Of a DNA stretch of 64,000 nt, positions 18,442 through 26,808 are shown in pieces. Position 1 is the stretch's first letter. Each line of letters opens with the position of its first letter. The stretch is from positions 35,011-99,010 of the forward strand of contig NZ_JADOEP010000016.1 in NCBI RefSeq assembly GCF_016745275.1, in the 5' to 3' direction. The position numbers and the translations under genes are program-made. The stretch comes from Enterococcus sp. BWB1-3. GTDB taxonomy: Bacteria > Bacillota > Bacilli > Lactobacillales > Enterococcaceae. Under the pieces are notes generated by a model. That model made no database searches, was not told where the DNA came from, and was given only the letters and a program-made list of their open reading frames with translations.

Positions 18442-18725
18442 AAAATACCTCCTCATTATTCAAAGCTACTCAGAATATATCAAATATACGCTGTCCTAGC
18501 AATGAAATACCCCTGTGTTTCCGTAAGCAATCAGTAAATTTTTAAATAGAAAGAAATGAGGAAAAATTCATTTTTATAGAACAAAACATACGAAAAAAAT
18601 TCCTCGAAAAATAACTAGCCTGTAAAATAGAGACCCTGCGCTCTTTTCCTCCTCTCATTTTCTTCAGAATAGTTTTTTTATTTTTAAAAATATTCATTTT
18701 TAATTGCTGTGTACATAAATAAAAA

Positions 18726-18758
18726 AACAGACAGGCGGTTTAACCGGCACTGTCTGTT
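18726..18758 (-). terminator. Rho-independent terminator after rny
   Basis: AACAGACAG (18726-18734) pairs with CTGTCTGTT (18750-18758), with an inner GC stem. On the minus strand a TTTTTTTATTT run follows. It lies 17 nt after the rny stop. Confidence 0.88.
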
Positions 18759-18775
18759 CTCCATAAATTTTAAAA

Positions 18776-20332
18776 TTATTTTGCATAATCTACTGCCCGT
18801 GTCTCACGGACAACTGTTACTTTGATGTGACCCGGATAATCCAGATCATCTTCAATTTTCTTGCGAATGTCTCGAACTAATCGAACGGCTTCCAAATCAG
18901 AAATTTCTTCCGGTTTAACCATTACACGAACTTCCCGTCCAGCCTGTACAGCAAAACTTGAGTCCACTCCGGCAAATCCGTTGGAGATATTTTCCAGATT
19001 TTCCAGTCGGCGAATATAGTTTTCCAGTGACTCGCTGCGGGCACCCGGTCTTGCTGCTGATAAAGCATCTGCGGCTGCCACCAAGACAGAAATAACGGAT
19101 GTTGCTTCGATATCTCCATGGTGAGAGGCGATTGCATTGATTACCACTGAATTTTCTTTATACTTCGCTGCCAGTTCTGCTCCGATTTCCACGTGCGAAC
19201 CTTCAATTTCATGATCCAGTGCTTTACCGATATCATGAAGCAGTCCTGCCCGTTTTGCCAGTTGAACATCTTCACCAAGCTCAGCTGCCAGTACACCTGT
19301 CAACTTCGCCACTTCGATAGAGTGATTCAATACATTCTGACCATAGCTGGTACGGAAACGCAGACGACCTAAAATCTTAATCAAATCGGGATGCAAGGTA
19401 TGAGCCCCAACTTCAAAAGCAGCTTGTTCCCCATACTCACGAATACGTTCATCCATCTCTTTACGGGATTTCTCAACCGTTTCTTCGATTCTTGCCGGGT
19501 GAATTCGTCCATCCTGAATCAGACGTTCAAGGGTCATCCGAGCAATCTCTCTTCTGATAGGATCAAAACCTGAAAGGACCACTGCTTCCGGAGTATCATC
19601 AATGATTAAATCAATTCCGGTTAATGTTTCCAGTGTTCGAATATTTCGACCTTCACGACCGATGATTCGTCCCTTCATTTCATCGTTAGGCAGGCTCACC
19701 ACTGAAACCGTTGTTTCTGAGATAGAATCTGCTGCACAACGCTGAATGGCCAGAGACAGCAGATTCTTTGCTTTACGATCTGCTTCTTCTTTCGCACGCT
19801 GTTCTGATTCTTTAACCAGCACAGCCAGTTCATGACTCAGTTCCTCTTCTGTTGATTTCATGATGATGCTCTTGGCTTCATCCTTAGACAGGGAAGCAAT
19901 ACGTTCTATCTCTTGATGTTGTTTTTCTATCAGTTGTTCTACTTCTTTTTCCCGCTCATCAATTAATTGCTGTCTAGCACCTAGTTTATCTTCTTTTTCT
20001 TCCAGTGAGCTTTCGCGTTTTTCAAGAGTATCATCTTTACGGTCTAATGTTTGTTCTCTTTGTAACAAACGATTTTCCTGTGTTTTTAACTCTAATTTGC
20101 TTTCTTTCAACTCACTTTCAATTTCTGATCGATACTTTTGGTTTTCTTCCTTTGCTTCCAACAAAGTTTCTTTTCTCAGAGTCTCAGCTTCTTTACGTGC
20201 CTCTTCAAGAATTCCGGCAGCAGAGCTTTTTGCTCCATCTACTGCCTTTTCATGACGAGATTTTGCAATATAAAAGCCTATTCCAAGACCGACAATCAAT
20301 CCGACGATAGCGAGGGGAATTGTTAAACCCAT
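18776..20332 (-). CDS. rny: ribonuclease Y
   Basis: Membrane-anchored endoribonuclease that starts mRNA decay in Firmicutes. 518 aa from the ATG at 20332; the GGAGGTG site that places this start overlaps an upstream in-frame ATG (20347), which is therefore rejected. Order of parts: an N-terminal membrane segment ([19 protein letters not shown]), a long charged coiled coil (residues 25-190), a KH domain ([15 protein letters not shown]) and an HD domain with the HDIGKA motif and SHHGD. It ends at a strong terminator. It may be modulated by the YmcA-like protein encoded at 14844. Confidence 0.97.
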   Translation of the reverse strand: MGLTIPLAIVGLIVGLGIGFYIAKSRHEKAVDGAKSSAAGILEEARKEAETLRKETLLEAKEENQKYRSEIESELKESKLELKTQENRLLQREQTLDRKDDTLEKRESSLEEKEDKLGARQQLIDEREKEVEQLIEKQHQEIERIASLSKDEAKSIIMKSTEEELSHELAVLVKESEQRAKEEADRKAKNLLSLAIQRCAADSISETTVSVVSLPNDEMKGRIIGREGRNIRTLETLTGIDLIIDDTPEAVVLSGFDPIRREIARMTLERLIQDGRIHPARIEETVEKSRKEMDERIREYGEQAAFEVGAHTLHPDLIKILGRLRFRTSYGQNVLNHSIEVAKLTGVLAAELGEDVQLAKRAGLLHDIGKALDHEIEGSHVEIGAELAAKYKENSVVINAIASHHGDIEATSVISVLVAAADALSAARPGARSESLENYIRRLENLENISNGFAGVDSSFAVQAGREVRVMVKPEEISDLEAVRLVRDIRKKIEDDLDYPGHIKVTVVRETRAVDYAK

Positions 20333-20908
20333 TGTTTCCACCTCCATACTATCCTGTTATTTTTTCAAAATATCATACAACTTTATTGACATATGAATGC
20401 CATTTTTAATACTCTGTTTCACGTGCATAAATTGCTAAATGCACATAAGTTTATTCTAATGTTTGTCTCTGAGTGTGTCAACTTAAAATAACCATTCTTC
20501 TACAGCTTGCACCAATCAGAAAAACCTATTATTTCTGTAAAAAAAAGAGCACGTTGTCATATATTGATACGCTTTCTATTAAAGCAGACAAGGAAAAAAC
20601 AAAAATTCCAAATCTATTTTACAGAGAGTTTTGTATGTATAAAAAATATAATTATTCTGTAGAAAAAAATACATGATTATTTCAAAAGTTATCGACATCT
20701 GTCATAGTGTAATAATTAACATCAAAAGGAACTTTTTTTCTCACAATGGTTATGATGGGTTAGATTCGGAAATACAACGATACCGGATTAGAGAAATTTA
20801 AAAAATCTACGACATGAAAATGATACAGCAGTCATCGCAGTTTCTATAACTTCAAACTAAGAATCAGCTTTTATTTCGGTACACCGTTATTTTAACCGAA
20901 CAAAAAAA
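20333..20908. other. intergenic gap between rny and recA
   Basis: An AT-rich stretch of about 575 nt holding the rny promoter region. A 67-codon plus-strand frame (20473-20676) lacks a ribosome site and looks random. I see no structured RNA. Confidence 0.5.
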
Positions 20909-20935
20909 GTCTAGAGGGATTTTTCCCCTCTAGAC
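20909..20935 (-). terminator. Rho-independent terminator after recA
   Basis: A perfect 10-bp stem GTCTAGAGGG / CCCTCTAGAC, followed on the minus strand by ACTTTTTTTG. It ends the cinA-recA transcript. Confidence 0.92.
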
Positions 20936-21000
20936 CCGACATTACTTTATTGAATTCTCTTCACTAGCATCATTTGCTTTTGTTAATGAGCCGGAGTTTT

Positions 21001-22050
21001 CTATTCATCATCTAAAGGAAGCTTTTCCTGACCTTCCGCCTCTTCTATTACGATTGAGCCATCTCCAATTCCATATGCTGTTCGGACAATTGGGGAAAGT
21101 TCTTCGATCATTCCAGGATGTTCAATCATATAGACTTTCACGTTTTCACGTCCTTGTCCGATCCGCTCTCCCTTGTAGCTATACCAAGCACCGCTTTTTT
21201 CGACTAGCTCCTTTTCTACAGCCATATCAAGAAGTTCACCTTCCTGAGAAATTCCCTGACCATACATGATATCTACCTCTGCCACTTTGAATGGAGGAGC
21301 AACTTTATTTTTAACAACTTTGATTTTAGTACGGTTTCCGATAATGTCCGTTCCCTGTTTTAATTGTTCTGCACGACGGACTTCCAGACGGACTGTTGCA
21401 TAGAACTTCAAGGCACGTCCGCCGGGAGTTGTTTCAGGATTACCAAACATGACACCGACTTTTTCACGAATCTGGTTAATGAAAATAGCGATTGTCTTTG
21501 TTTTGTTAATAGAACCGGATAATTTACGCAGCGCCTGTGACATCAAACGTGCCTGCAAACCTACGTGGCTGGCACCCATTTCGCCGTCAATTTCTGCACG
21601 AGGCACCAATGCTGCCACAGAGTCAATAACAACAATATCAATAGCACCGCTGGAAACCAAAGCATCAGCAATCTCCAAACCTTGCTCCCCCGTATCTGGT
21701 TGAGAAAGAAGCAGTTCATCAATATTAACACCCAGTTTTTGTGCGTATTGAGGATCCAGCGCATGCTCAGCATCGATAAAAGCAGCTGTTCCACCCTGTT
21801 TCTGTACCTCAGCAATTGCATGCAATGCTACTGTTGTTTTACCTGAACTTTCAGGTCCATAAACTTCAATAATTCGTCCGCGGGGATAGCCGCCGACTCC
21901 CAAAGCAACATCCAATGCAAGTGATCCGCTTGGGATTGTTGAAATCTGTTGATCAATTTTTTCTCCAAGCTTCATAATAGAACCCTTACCAAAGTTCTTT
22001 TCTATTTTCTTTAACGCAGCATCCAGTGCCACTTTGCGATCATCAGCCAA
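21001..22050 (-). CDS. recA: recombinase RecA
   Basis: Strand-exchange ATPase and SOS co-protease. 349 aa. Walker A is GPESSGKTT, Walker B lies in [12 protein letters not shown], loop L1 is [20 protein letters not shown], and the [15 protein letters not shown] region and a normal acidic C-terminal tail are present. It starts at TTG 22050 with AAGGAGG upstream. It lies 104 nt after cinA, the typical Gram-positive cinA-recA order; in streptococci this pair belongs to the late competence regulon. I found no combox (TACGAATA) upstream of cinA, and no LexA box was recognised. Confidence 0.98.
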   Translation of the reverse strand: MADDRKVALDAALKKIEKNFGKGSIMKLGEKIDQQISTIPSGSLALDVALGVGGYPRGRIIEVYGPESSGKTTVALHAIAEVQKQGGTAAFIDAEHALDPQYAQKLGVNIDELLLSQPDTGEQGLEIADALVSSGAIDIVVIDSVAALVPRAEIDGEMGASHVGLQARLMSQALRKLSGSINKTKTIAIFINQIREKVGVMFGNPETTPGGRALKFYATVRLEVRRAEQLKQGTDIIGNRTKIKVVKNKVAPPFKVAEVDIMYGQGISQEGELLDMAVEKELVEKSGAWYSYKGERIGQGRENVKVYMIEHPGMIEELSPIVRTAYGIGDGSIVIEEAEGQEKLPLDDE

Positions 22051-22154
22051 TTGATAATCCTCCTTATATATAATAAATGATTTATTTTCGATAATACTAT
22101 CTTAACTTCTTTTTTCTTAAAAATCAAGAAGAAAGCGAACAAACATTCGTATTT

Positions 22155-23402
22155 CTAATTTTTATTTAAGACTGCCCGTCGAATCAGGTCCAATCCCTTC
22201 ATTGCCGCACTGCAGCGTATATATTGGCGATCCCGATTAAAATGATATACAGCGGCAGTTGTCTTACGGTCCTTCCCTGCCAGCCCAATCCAGACCGTTC
22301 CGGCCGGCTGCCCCTCCAGCTCATCCGGTCCTGCAACTCCTGTAAATGAAACTGCCAAATCGGCATCTGTCAGTTTCAGAGTACTTTCAGCCATTGCCTT
22401 CGCACATGCTTCGCTGACCACTCCATGTTCGTCAAGAAGCTCCTGAGGAATACCCAGCAGCTCTCTTTTCATTGTTGGAGAATAGGTCACAAATCCTCCT
22501 ATAAGCACATTGGAAGCTCCTGAAACATTCCCTATCATGCTTTGAAAGAGTCCTGCCGTCAAACTTTCTGCCGCCGCCACTGTTTTGCCGTGAGCAGCCA
22601 GCAATTTGACTGTCGTTTCTTCCAATGTATTTTCATCTCCATAGCCATAAAAATAGTCACCAACTTTTTCCATAATCTGCTTTTCCATTGCAGAAAGCAG
22701 TGCTTCGCCGTTTTCATCCAAGGATACATTGGCAGTCAGTCGCAAAGTTACTTCATTTGGTTTCGCATAAGGCGCCAAAGTTGGATTGGTTTGATTATCA
22801 ATTAACTCCTTCAGGTCAGTAACCAGCTGAGATTCTCCAATACCATAAAAACGGAGAACTCTCGAAACCAGCTGTTCTTTTGCTGGAAACAATTTCTGCA
22901 GCAACGGGCGAACATACTGAACAAACATCGGCTTTAACTCACCCGGAGGTCCGGGCATCAGCAGATAGCTTGTATCATTTTTTGTCACAAGGGAACCGAC
23001 AGCAAGACCAGTTGGGTTTGGAATTCCTGTCCCTCCGTCAATAATCAGTGCTTGCTTCAAATTGTTTTCAGTCATCTGACGGCGGGAAAATTCAAAAAAT
23101 GAGTGCAGCTTTTTCATTCCGTCCTTATCCTGAATCAGCGGATGCTGAATATGAGCAGCAACTGCATCTTTTGTCAAATCATCGTCAGTAGGTCCTAATC
23201 CGCCGCACAAAACGACTAGATCGCTTCGACTGTCTGCCAGATCCAGAATCTCCGTCAACCGTTGAAAATTGTCTCCCACAACTGTATGAAAATAAACTTC
23301 AATCCCTAAGTCCGCCAACTCTTCTGAAAGAAATGTAGCGTTTGTATTCACTACCTGACCAAGCAGCAGTTCTGTGCCAACAGCAATAATCTCTGCCTTC
23401 AT
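22155..23402 (-). CDS. cinA: competence/damage-inducible protein CinA
   Basis: 415 aa. The N-terminal MoCF-type domain ([31 protein letters not shown]) is followed by a C-terminal CinA/PncC domain ([18 protein letters not shown]), which in other bacteria deamidates NMN in the pyridine-nucleotide cycle. The ATG has AGAGG upstream. It is immediately 5' of recA and probably co-transcribed. Its link to competence is by family history; the ComRS-like locus at 3.5 kb makes that worth testing. Confidence 0.95.
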   Translation of the reverse strand: MKAEIIAVGTELLLGQVVNTNATFLSEELADLGIEVYFHTVVGDNFQRLTEILDLADSRSDLVVLCGGLGPTDDDLTKDAVAAHIQHPLIQDKDGMKKLHSFFEFSRRQMTENNLKQALIIDGGTGIPNPTGLAVGSLVTKNDTSYLLMPGPPGELKPMFVQYVRPLLQKLFPAKEQLVSRVLRFYGIGESQLVTDLKELIDNQTNPTLAPYAKPNEVTLRLTANVSLDENGEALLSAMEKQIMEKVGDYFYGYGDENTLEETTVKLLAAHGKTVAAAESLTAGLFQSMIGNVSGASNVLIGGFVTYSPTMKRELLGIPQELLDEHGVVSEACAKAMAESTLKLTDADLAVSFTGVAGPDELEGQPAGTVWIGLAGKDRKTTAAVYHFNRDRQYIRCSAAMKGLDLIRRAVLNKN

Positions 23403-23639
23403 AATTTTCCTCTTCTCATTCTAATCTACGTAAAAAAGTCTACTTTCATTTTAACACACGAATTTTTTCCTGCAAAAGTACTAAAAAAGTAAAATAGTAG
23501 GAACTCTTCTTAAAGTAAATTCTACTTATCCTTACCATTTAAATCAAATGTGACAAACTATTTTGCCCCGCAAAAAAACACTGAGAGATTTTTAAACAAT
23601 CTTATGGATTTGGTTTCATGAAAAATGGTAGAATAGCAT

Positions 23640-23882
23640 GTAGGAACGTGACGCTATGCATCGAGGATCGCAACACAGTGAGAACCGTAGATGCACTGCT
23701 ATTTTCATGCATCGAGGATCGCAACACAGTGAGAACCGTAGATGCACTGCTATTTTCATGCATCGAGGATCGCAACACAGTGAGAACCGTAGATGCACTG
23801 CTATTTTCATGCATCGAGGATCGCAACGCAGCGAGAACTGTAGATGCACATTCTTTTTGCCTGTAGGAACGTGACGCTATGC
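23640..23882. repeat. 4 x 51-bp tandem array between 20-bp direct repeats
   Basis: Unit starts at 23656, 23707, 23758 and 23809, all beginning ATGCATCGAGGATCGCAAC. The first three are identical and the fourth carries several changes. Each unit has a TGCATC / GATGCA inverted pair. The array is enclosed by two identical 20-bp copies of GTAGGAACGTGACGCTATGC (23640-23659 and 23863-23882). Because 51 is a multiple of three, several frames stay open through it, but none has gene-like context. Confidence 0.9.
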
Positions 23883-23960
23883 TGCCTATAGTTACAATGA
23901 ATGAACTTTGCGAATTCATAGAATTGTCGTTAATACCCTCAGATAAACTAACCTTTGCTG

Positions 23961-24060
23961 AAGGAATACTTATCGAGGCTTTGCATTGCAAACTCCTAAT
24001 TAAGGAAATAAATTTTAACCCCTTTATTCCTAATCAGAGCTTTGCACACCATCTCACTAG
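23961..24060 (+). repeat. 100-bp dispersed block, copy 1
   Basis: The block from AAGGAATACTTATCGAGGCT to the ATCTCACTAG near 24060 aligns at roughly three bases in four with the reverse complement of 43531-43630. It lies within an 82-codon open frame (23879-24127) that I do not accept as a gene. Both copies lie beside tandem repeats. Confidence 0.65.
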
Positions 24061-24245
24061 TTTATTTCTCTTAGCGAAACTGGCAATTTCACTAGATATT
24101 CCTACACAAGTGAAACTGACAAAATAGAACTGGCAGGTCAGCATAAATAGTTTACCCTGCTCCTGTTACATTGATAAAAATTAAAGAAATTAGGCTCACT
24201 ATTAAAATAAAAATCACAAGAATATTAGATAAAGGGAGAGATCGT

Positions 24246-24791
24246 ATGAATAAAAGAATTATTTTCGGATTGCTTAGTATTGGTTTTCTTAGTCTGAGTG
24301 CCTGCAGCAAGCCGGATGATCAAAAAGATACATCAGCAAACAGTTCCAGCTCTGAAGCTGCTCTTACTGACAATACAACCGCTTCCACTGAAACTCCGGA
24401 AGCTCAAGCTCCAGAAGCCCAGCCTCAGGCAGCCATCACTGCTATGGAGGTTGTTCAAAAGTTTAAAGAAGCGGGACTGGGGGTTAACGAAGAAAGAGAT
24501 ATGACCCCGGAGGATTATGGATTGGCTCCTATGAAAGCCGCTTCTGGTGCTATCTTTGGCGTATATTATTCTGAATATACTGCTTCGTACCTAAATGGAC
24601 GGGTAACTGTTTACACTAATTTAGCTGATTTGCAGGAAGTGAAAGCTTTCTACGATAATCTGTCAGCAGAGGACCCTCAGTATAAATCCTGGACTGCTGT
24701 AAATGAAGAGAAGCTGATACTGCTGCAGATGAATGGCGGAATTGATGAAGTAGCATTCGGGGAATTTGAATATATTCTGGGAACCGTTTAA
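24246..24791 (+). CDS. small lipoprotein, function unknown
   Basis: 181 aa, one of the few plus-strand genes. The signal peptide has the lipobox LSAC (MNKRIIFGLLSIGFLSLSAC), followed by a Ser/Thr/Ala/Pro-rich linker and a compact domain of about 110 residues (from AAITAMEVVQKFKEAGL to the C-terminal EFEYILGTV). The ATG at 24246 is chosen because GGGAGAG precedes it; the frame is open from 24171. No partner genes: it stands between repeat elements. Probably surface-exposed; no known family recognised. Confidence 0.75.
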   Translation: MNKRIIFGLLSIGFLSLSACSKPDDQKDTSANSSSSEAALTDNTTASTETPEAQAPEAQPQAAITAMEVVQKFKEAGLGVNEERDMTPEDYGLAPMKAASGAIFGVYYSEYTASYLNGRVTVYTNLADLQEVKAFYDNLSAEDPQYKSWTAVNEEKLILLQMNGGIDEVAFGEFEYILGTV

Positions 24792-24874
24792 TTTTTTAAA
24801 TAAAGTCTTCCATATTATTCACCTACTCTTCAAAATAATTTTTTGATTATCCATGACTCTAAAAAGAAAACTAA

Positions 24875-25120
24875 AGAGTTTGGGACAGAAATAAAGTTTC
24901 AAACTCTCTTCATACTCTAAACTCGAATACATGGCGGTACAAAAGCAAAAATTCTTTTTGCGACGAGTAATCGCAGGAGCAGCTCCTTCGGAATTAAGTC
25001 GAACGATACTGAAAATATGAGGACCTCCAGGAAGGTATCAAGGAACGCTATTCATAGAATGAATAGTGTTCCTTGACAATTTTCGGATATTCCTTCTTAC
25101 TTCTCGGAGCTGATCACTTT
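24875..25120. repeat. fold-back intergenic element
   Basis: It begins with an AGAGTTTG-GGACAGAAA-CAAACTCT hairpin (24875-24907) and ends near the GGAGCTGATC at 25110-25120. At its centre an 18-bp stem (25038-25055 with 25059-25076, TCAAGGAACGCTATTCAT) has a 3-nt loop. Outer segments are also roughly complementary (GGAGCAGCTCC side against TCTCGGAGCTGATC). The GAGTTTGGGACAGAAAT phrase resembles repeats I associate with enterococcal intergenic regions, and a similar GTCTGGGACAATA occurs near 63881. It could be a MITE or a structured RNA; it could also terminate the flanking convergent genes. Confidence 0.6.
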
Positions 25121-25143
25121 TAATTACTTATACTACACGCTAT

Positions 25144-25887
25144 TTATAGCCTGTAGTCCATCGTATACGCATAGATTTTTTCAAGTGTTCCTTCAATATC
25201 ATATTTCACACCAAAGCTTTTTCCGAACAAACGGGTCTTCTGCCCTTCCTGATAATCTTCGTAAATAACAATATCTTTTCCCTTTAAAGTACCTGTATCT
25301 GCTGTTTGAATTGCGAATTCTTCCAACAGCCTATCTAACTCTTTCAGCTCCATAAGCTCACCCAGCTGCCTCAGTGTATGATTCAAATCTGCTCCATAAA
25401 ATTTTTCATCTGACAAATCATTATAAATATCAATTTTCTGGCTGGCCAGCTTCACTTTTCCCAGCGTTTCAATATACTGATATTTTGCTGCCACGGTTCC
25501 ATAAGAAGTATATTTTTCTTCATTTTTAAATTTAATTTTACTGGAAAAAGTCAGTGTTGAATTATAGGCATTAAAACTAAATTCTTCTGCTTCCTGCTCT
25601 GTACCTTCGATTAGAAAATCTTCTATCATTATCTCTCTTGCCTTGTCAAAAGACGGGAGCAGTTCCAGTTCAAACTTGTCAGCAAGAGCTGTCAGCGCTT
25701 CGGACTCATTCGTCACTGCATATTCGTAATTACCAAATGGCTCGGAGCGGTCTGCCCACCAGGTAAAAGCTGTTTCATTCTCCGGTAATGTTTTATCTGC
25801 TGTTGATACTGGAGTCTGTGAACAACCTGATATAACCAACCCTGCGGCGGCTGTTAGACAAGCTCTTATTATTTTTTTTACATACAT
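25144..25887 (-). CDS. lipoprotein of unknown function, last gene of the surface block
   Basis: 247 aa with a lipoprotein signal (LVISGCSQTP). The mature part is acidic and mixed alpha/beta (FTWWADRSEPFGNYEYAV near the start; repeated Lys/Glu-rich strands later). No domain recognised. AAGGAG precedes the ATG. It follows the preceding lipoprotein gene by 12 nt and so is the last member of the transcript that includes yfhO. Downstream lies the fold-back element. Its role with the WxL proteins is unknown. Confidence 0.75.
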   Translation of the reverse strand: MYVKKIIRACLTAAAGLVISGCSQTPVSTADKTLPENETAFTWWADRSEPFGNYEYAVTNESEALTALADKFELELLPSFDKAREIMIEDFLIEGTEQEAEEFSFNAYNSTLTFSSKIKFKNEEKYTSYGTVAAKYQYIETLGKVKLASQKIDIYNDLSDEKFYGADLNHTLRQLGELMELKELDRLLEEFAIQTADTGTLKGKDIVIYEDYQEGQKTRLFGKSFGVKYDIEGTLEKIYAYTMDYRL

Positions 25888-25899
25888 ACGTTCAGCTCC

Positions 25900-26808
25900 T
25901 TACTCTGATACTGGAATAATCAGCGGTTCTTTTCCATTAAAAACAGCTGAATCAAATGTAAGCATGACTGCCTCTTTTCCTATCAGCTGATAGACTGCTG
26001 CGCTTTCTGCTGACTGATTATTGGACAACGGCTGATTCCCCGTCTGCTGCAAAAATGCAATATCCGGATTATCCCGAACTGCTTTTTCTTCCTGTAATAG
26101 CATACGGTCCCCTTGTTCCAATGTAACCAGGCTCTCCCATTTTTCTGAGGGGATAATTACCTCTGTCCCCTTATTCGTCAGTACATAACGAATAATCAGC
26201 TGATCCTCTTCTATTTTATAACCAGTGAACTGGACAGCAGCTTCCTCTTCAGTTTTGTCTTTTGCTGAAGCAGTTCCCAGATAGGTCAGCTCCAGCGATT
26301 CAACAGATTGGCGGATTACTGCCTGCTGTTTGTTCGCACTATTGTCCTTTGGCCGGTAATACTGAAAACTGACAAGGTTTGAATCTGTTACTACATAATA
26401 GATGTCCAGCCAGACTCGTTTTTTTTCATAGACGCTGGGAATCAAATAATGAATAGCAGGTCGACCTGCCACCTCAAACTCCTCAATCTCAGCAGTTTCC
26501 AGCAGATAATGCTTACTGACCTGTTCTTCCGTCTCCGCTGCCAGCTGTTCAACAGAAAAAGGCTCACTCTCTTCCCCTCGAATAAACATTACAGCACGAC
26601 TGTTCCTATCTTCTGCACCAAAAACTGCTGCTTCATTAAATGTTGTTTGATAGTCCTCTTCCGGCTCCCAGCCTGCGGGCAGCTGAAATTCATACTCGCT
26701 GCCGTTGATTGTAAAAGCTTCGGTTTCCTTTGCCAGTTCATTCCCCTGACAGCCGGACAGCAAAAGAATAAGCATTCCTGTCAATGCACCATTTAGCCAT
26801 AGCTTCAT
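25900..26808 (-). CDS. lipoprotein with PsbP/DUF1795-like and DUF5067-like regions
   Basis: 302 aa, lipobox LLSGC. The first half (about 30-165) contains FQLPAGWEPEEDYQTTFNE and VWLDIYYVVTDSNLVSFQYY, a layout like PsbP/DUF1795 proteins. The second half (about 185-300) has VQFTGYKIEEDQLIIRYVLTNKG, like the DUF5067 extracellular domain of Lactobacillales. Both domain names are my reading of the pattern. Its start overlaps the yfhO stop by 4 nt (ATGA), so the two are translationally coupled. Confidence 0.75.
   Translation of the reverse strand: MKLWLNGALTGMLILLLSGCQGNELAKETEAFTINGSEYEFQLPAGWEPEEDYQTTFNEAAVFGAEDRNSRAVMFIRGEESEPFSVEQLAAETEEQVSKHYLLETAEIEEFEVAGRPAIHYLIPSVYEKKRVWLDIYYVVTDSNLVSFQYYRPKDNSANKQQAVIRQSVESLELTYLGTASAKDKTEEEAAVQFTGYKIEEDQLIIRYVLTNKGTEVIIPSEKWESLVTLEQGDRMLLQEEKAVRDNPDIAFLQQTGNQPLSNNQSAESAAVYQLIGKEAVMLTFDSAVFNGKEPLIIPVSE

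Noticed and set aside
23403..23460. Possible ComX combox upstream of cinA
   Set aside because: The nearest match (TTTTTTACGTAGA on the minus strand) does not contain TACGAATA, so late-competence control is not supported.
23602..23991. Long overlapping open frames with 17-residue repeats
   Set aside because: They are caused by the 51-bp array length being a multiple of three; several frames are open at once and none has start signals. The array is not CRISPR: units are direct repeats without varying spacers.
23879..24127. 82-codon plus-strand frame
   Set aside because: It overlaps a dispersed repeat block whose second copy (43531-43630) has stops in the matching frame, and it lacks a ribosome site.
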